The notes under the pieces are model-generated. The model was not told where the DNA came from. It saw only the letters and a list, made by a program, of their open reading frames with translations, and made no database searches. From positions 3,925,501 through 3,989,500 of the forward strand of contig WPIO01000028.1 in the NCBI GenBank assembly GCA_009760855.2: 64,000 bases of DNA. Direction: 5' to 3'. The stretch comes from Cristatella mucedo (Eukaryota > Bryozoa > Phylactolaemata > Cristatellidae). This document shows positions 63,797 through 64,000 of the stretch, in pieces; the first letter of the stretch is position 1, and each line of letters begins with the position of its first letter. The position numbers and the translations under genes were made by a program.

Positions 63797-64000
63797 TGGA
63801 GAGCACTCGGTTGATAATTACCAATCCCTGGAGGCCAAATGGGAGCAGATTTCCATGCTAACAGACCCTAATCCCTGAAAAGTCGAACCAAAAATTTTGA
63901 CAATTACATTCAAGGTCCGAATCGACATAGCGAAGCTCCTACCTTTGTGAGCTATCAATTGACTTTGTATGTGTATTGAGATGGTAAGATTCTCGTACCT

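Overview
HOST AND OVERALL IMPRESSION. This is nuclear DNA of an invertebrate animal. A spliced animal chromatin gene (an AF10/AF17 orthologue) sits in the first 5.5 kb. The rest of the host sequence is full of L2/CR1-like LINE 3' fragments, two families of tRNA-derived SINEs, Tc1/mariner transposase remnants and GT microsatellites. I cannot name the species. The host DNA is moderately GC-rich and parts of it are CpG-rich, but a block from about 28.58 to 50.60 kb is abruptly AT-rich and densely coding.

LAYOUT. 0-10 kb: AF10-like gene (two coding exons, ORF intact) plus 3' flank. 10-28.5 kb: gene-poor, repeat-laden DNA (SINEs, LINE fragments, a probable solo LTR, minisatellite). 28,581-50,598: a complete Maverick/Polinton of about 22.0 kb with terminal inverted repeats of about 275-285 bp and a 6-bp direct repeat ACGCCG on both sides. 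50.6-55.4 kb: more repeat-laden host DNA. 55.8-63 kb: a diverged segmental duplicate of the 0-10 kb region. It carries an AF10 paralogue that has lost its PHD fingers, while its OM-LZ coiled-coil module has been duplicated in tandem.

THE POLINTON. It carries the expected virus-like set: protein-primed-type family B DNA polymerase, retroviral-type DDE integrase, FtsK/HerA-type packaging ATPase, adenovirus-type cysteine protease fused behind a zinc ribbon, double-jelly-roll major capsid protein and two related penton/minor-capsid-like proteins. Beyond that set it carries a PLA2-like protein, a YqaJ-type PD-(D/E)XK nuclease, an HNH-AP2 endonuclease, two linked membrane-domain proteins, a Cys-rich zinc protein and FOUR genes with repeats like bacteriophage tail-fibre shafts. 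The fibre genes share shaft repeats, and two share an N-terminus, but their C-terminal heads differ. This suggests an array of attachment fibres on the particle.

Nearly every start codon in the element is preceded at 0-8 nt by TATA(T)AG(R)A-type sequence. In three places genes diverge from start codons only 9-34 bp apart, sharing or abutting this motif. Convergent genes overlap at their stop codons. About half the genes are broken by single in-frame stops or frameshifts, so this copy is probably not autonomous. The ATPase, protease, PLA2-like, nuclease and first penton-like genes are still open.

HOW THE GENES FIT TOGETHER (inference from families). Polymerase and integrase handle replication and insertion. 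ATPase, protease, capsid and penton-like proteins would form, package and mature a particle. PLA2-like and hydrophobic proteins could act at membranes, and fibre proteins at host attachment. In the host, AF10 PHD fingers read histone H3 and its OM-LZ recruits the H3K79 methyltransferase DOT1L; the downstream paralogue keeps only the second module.
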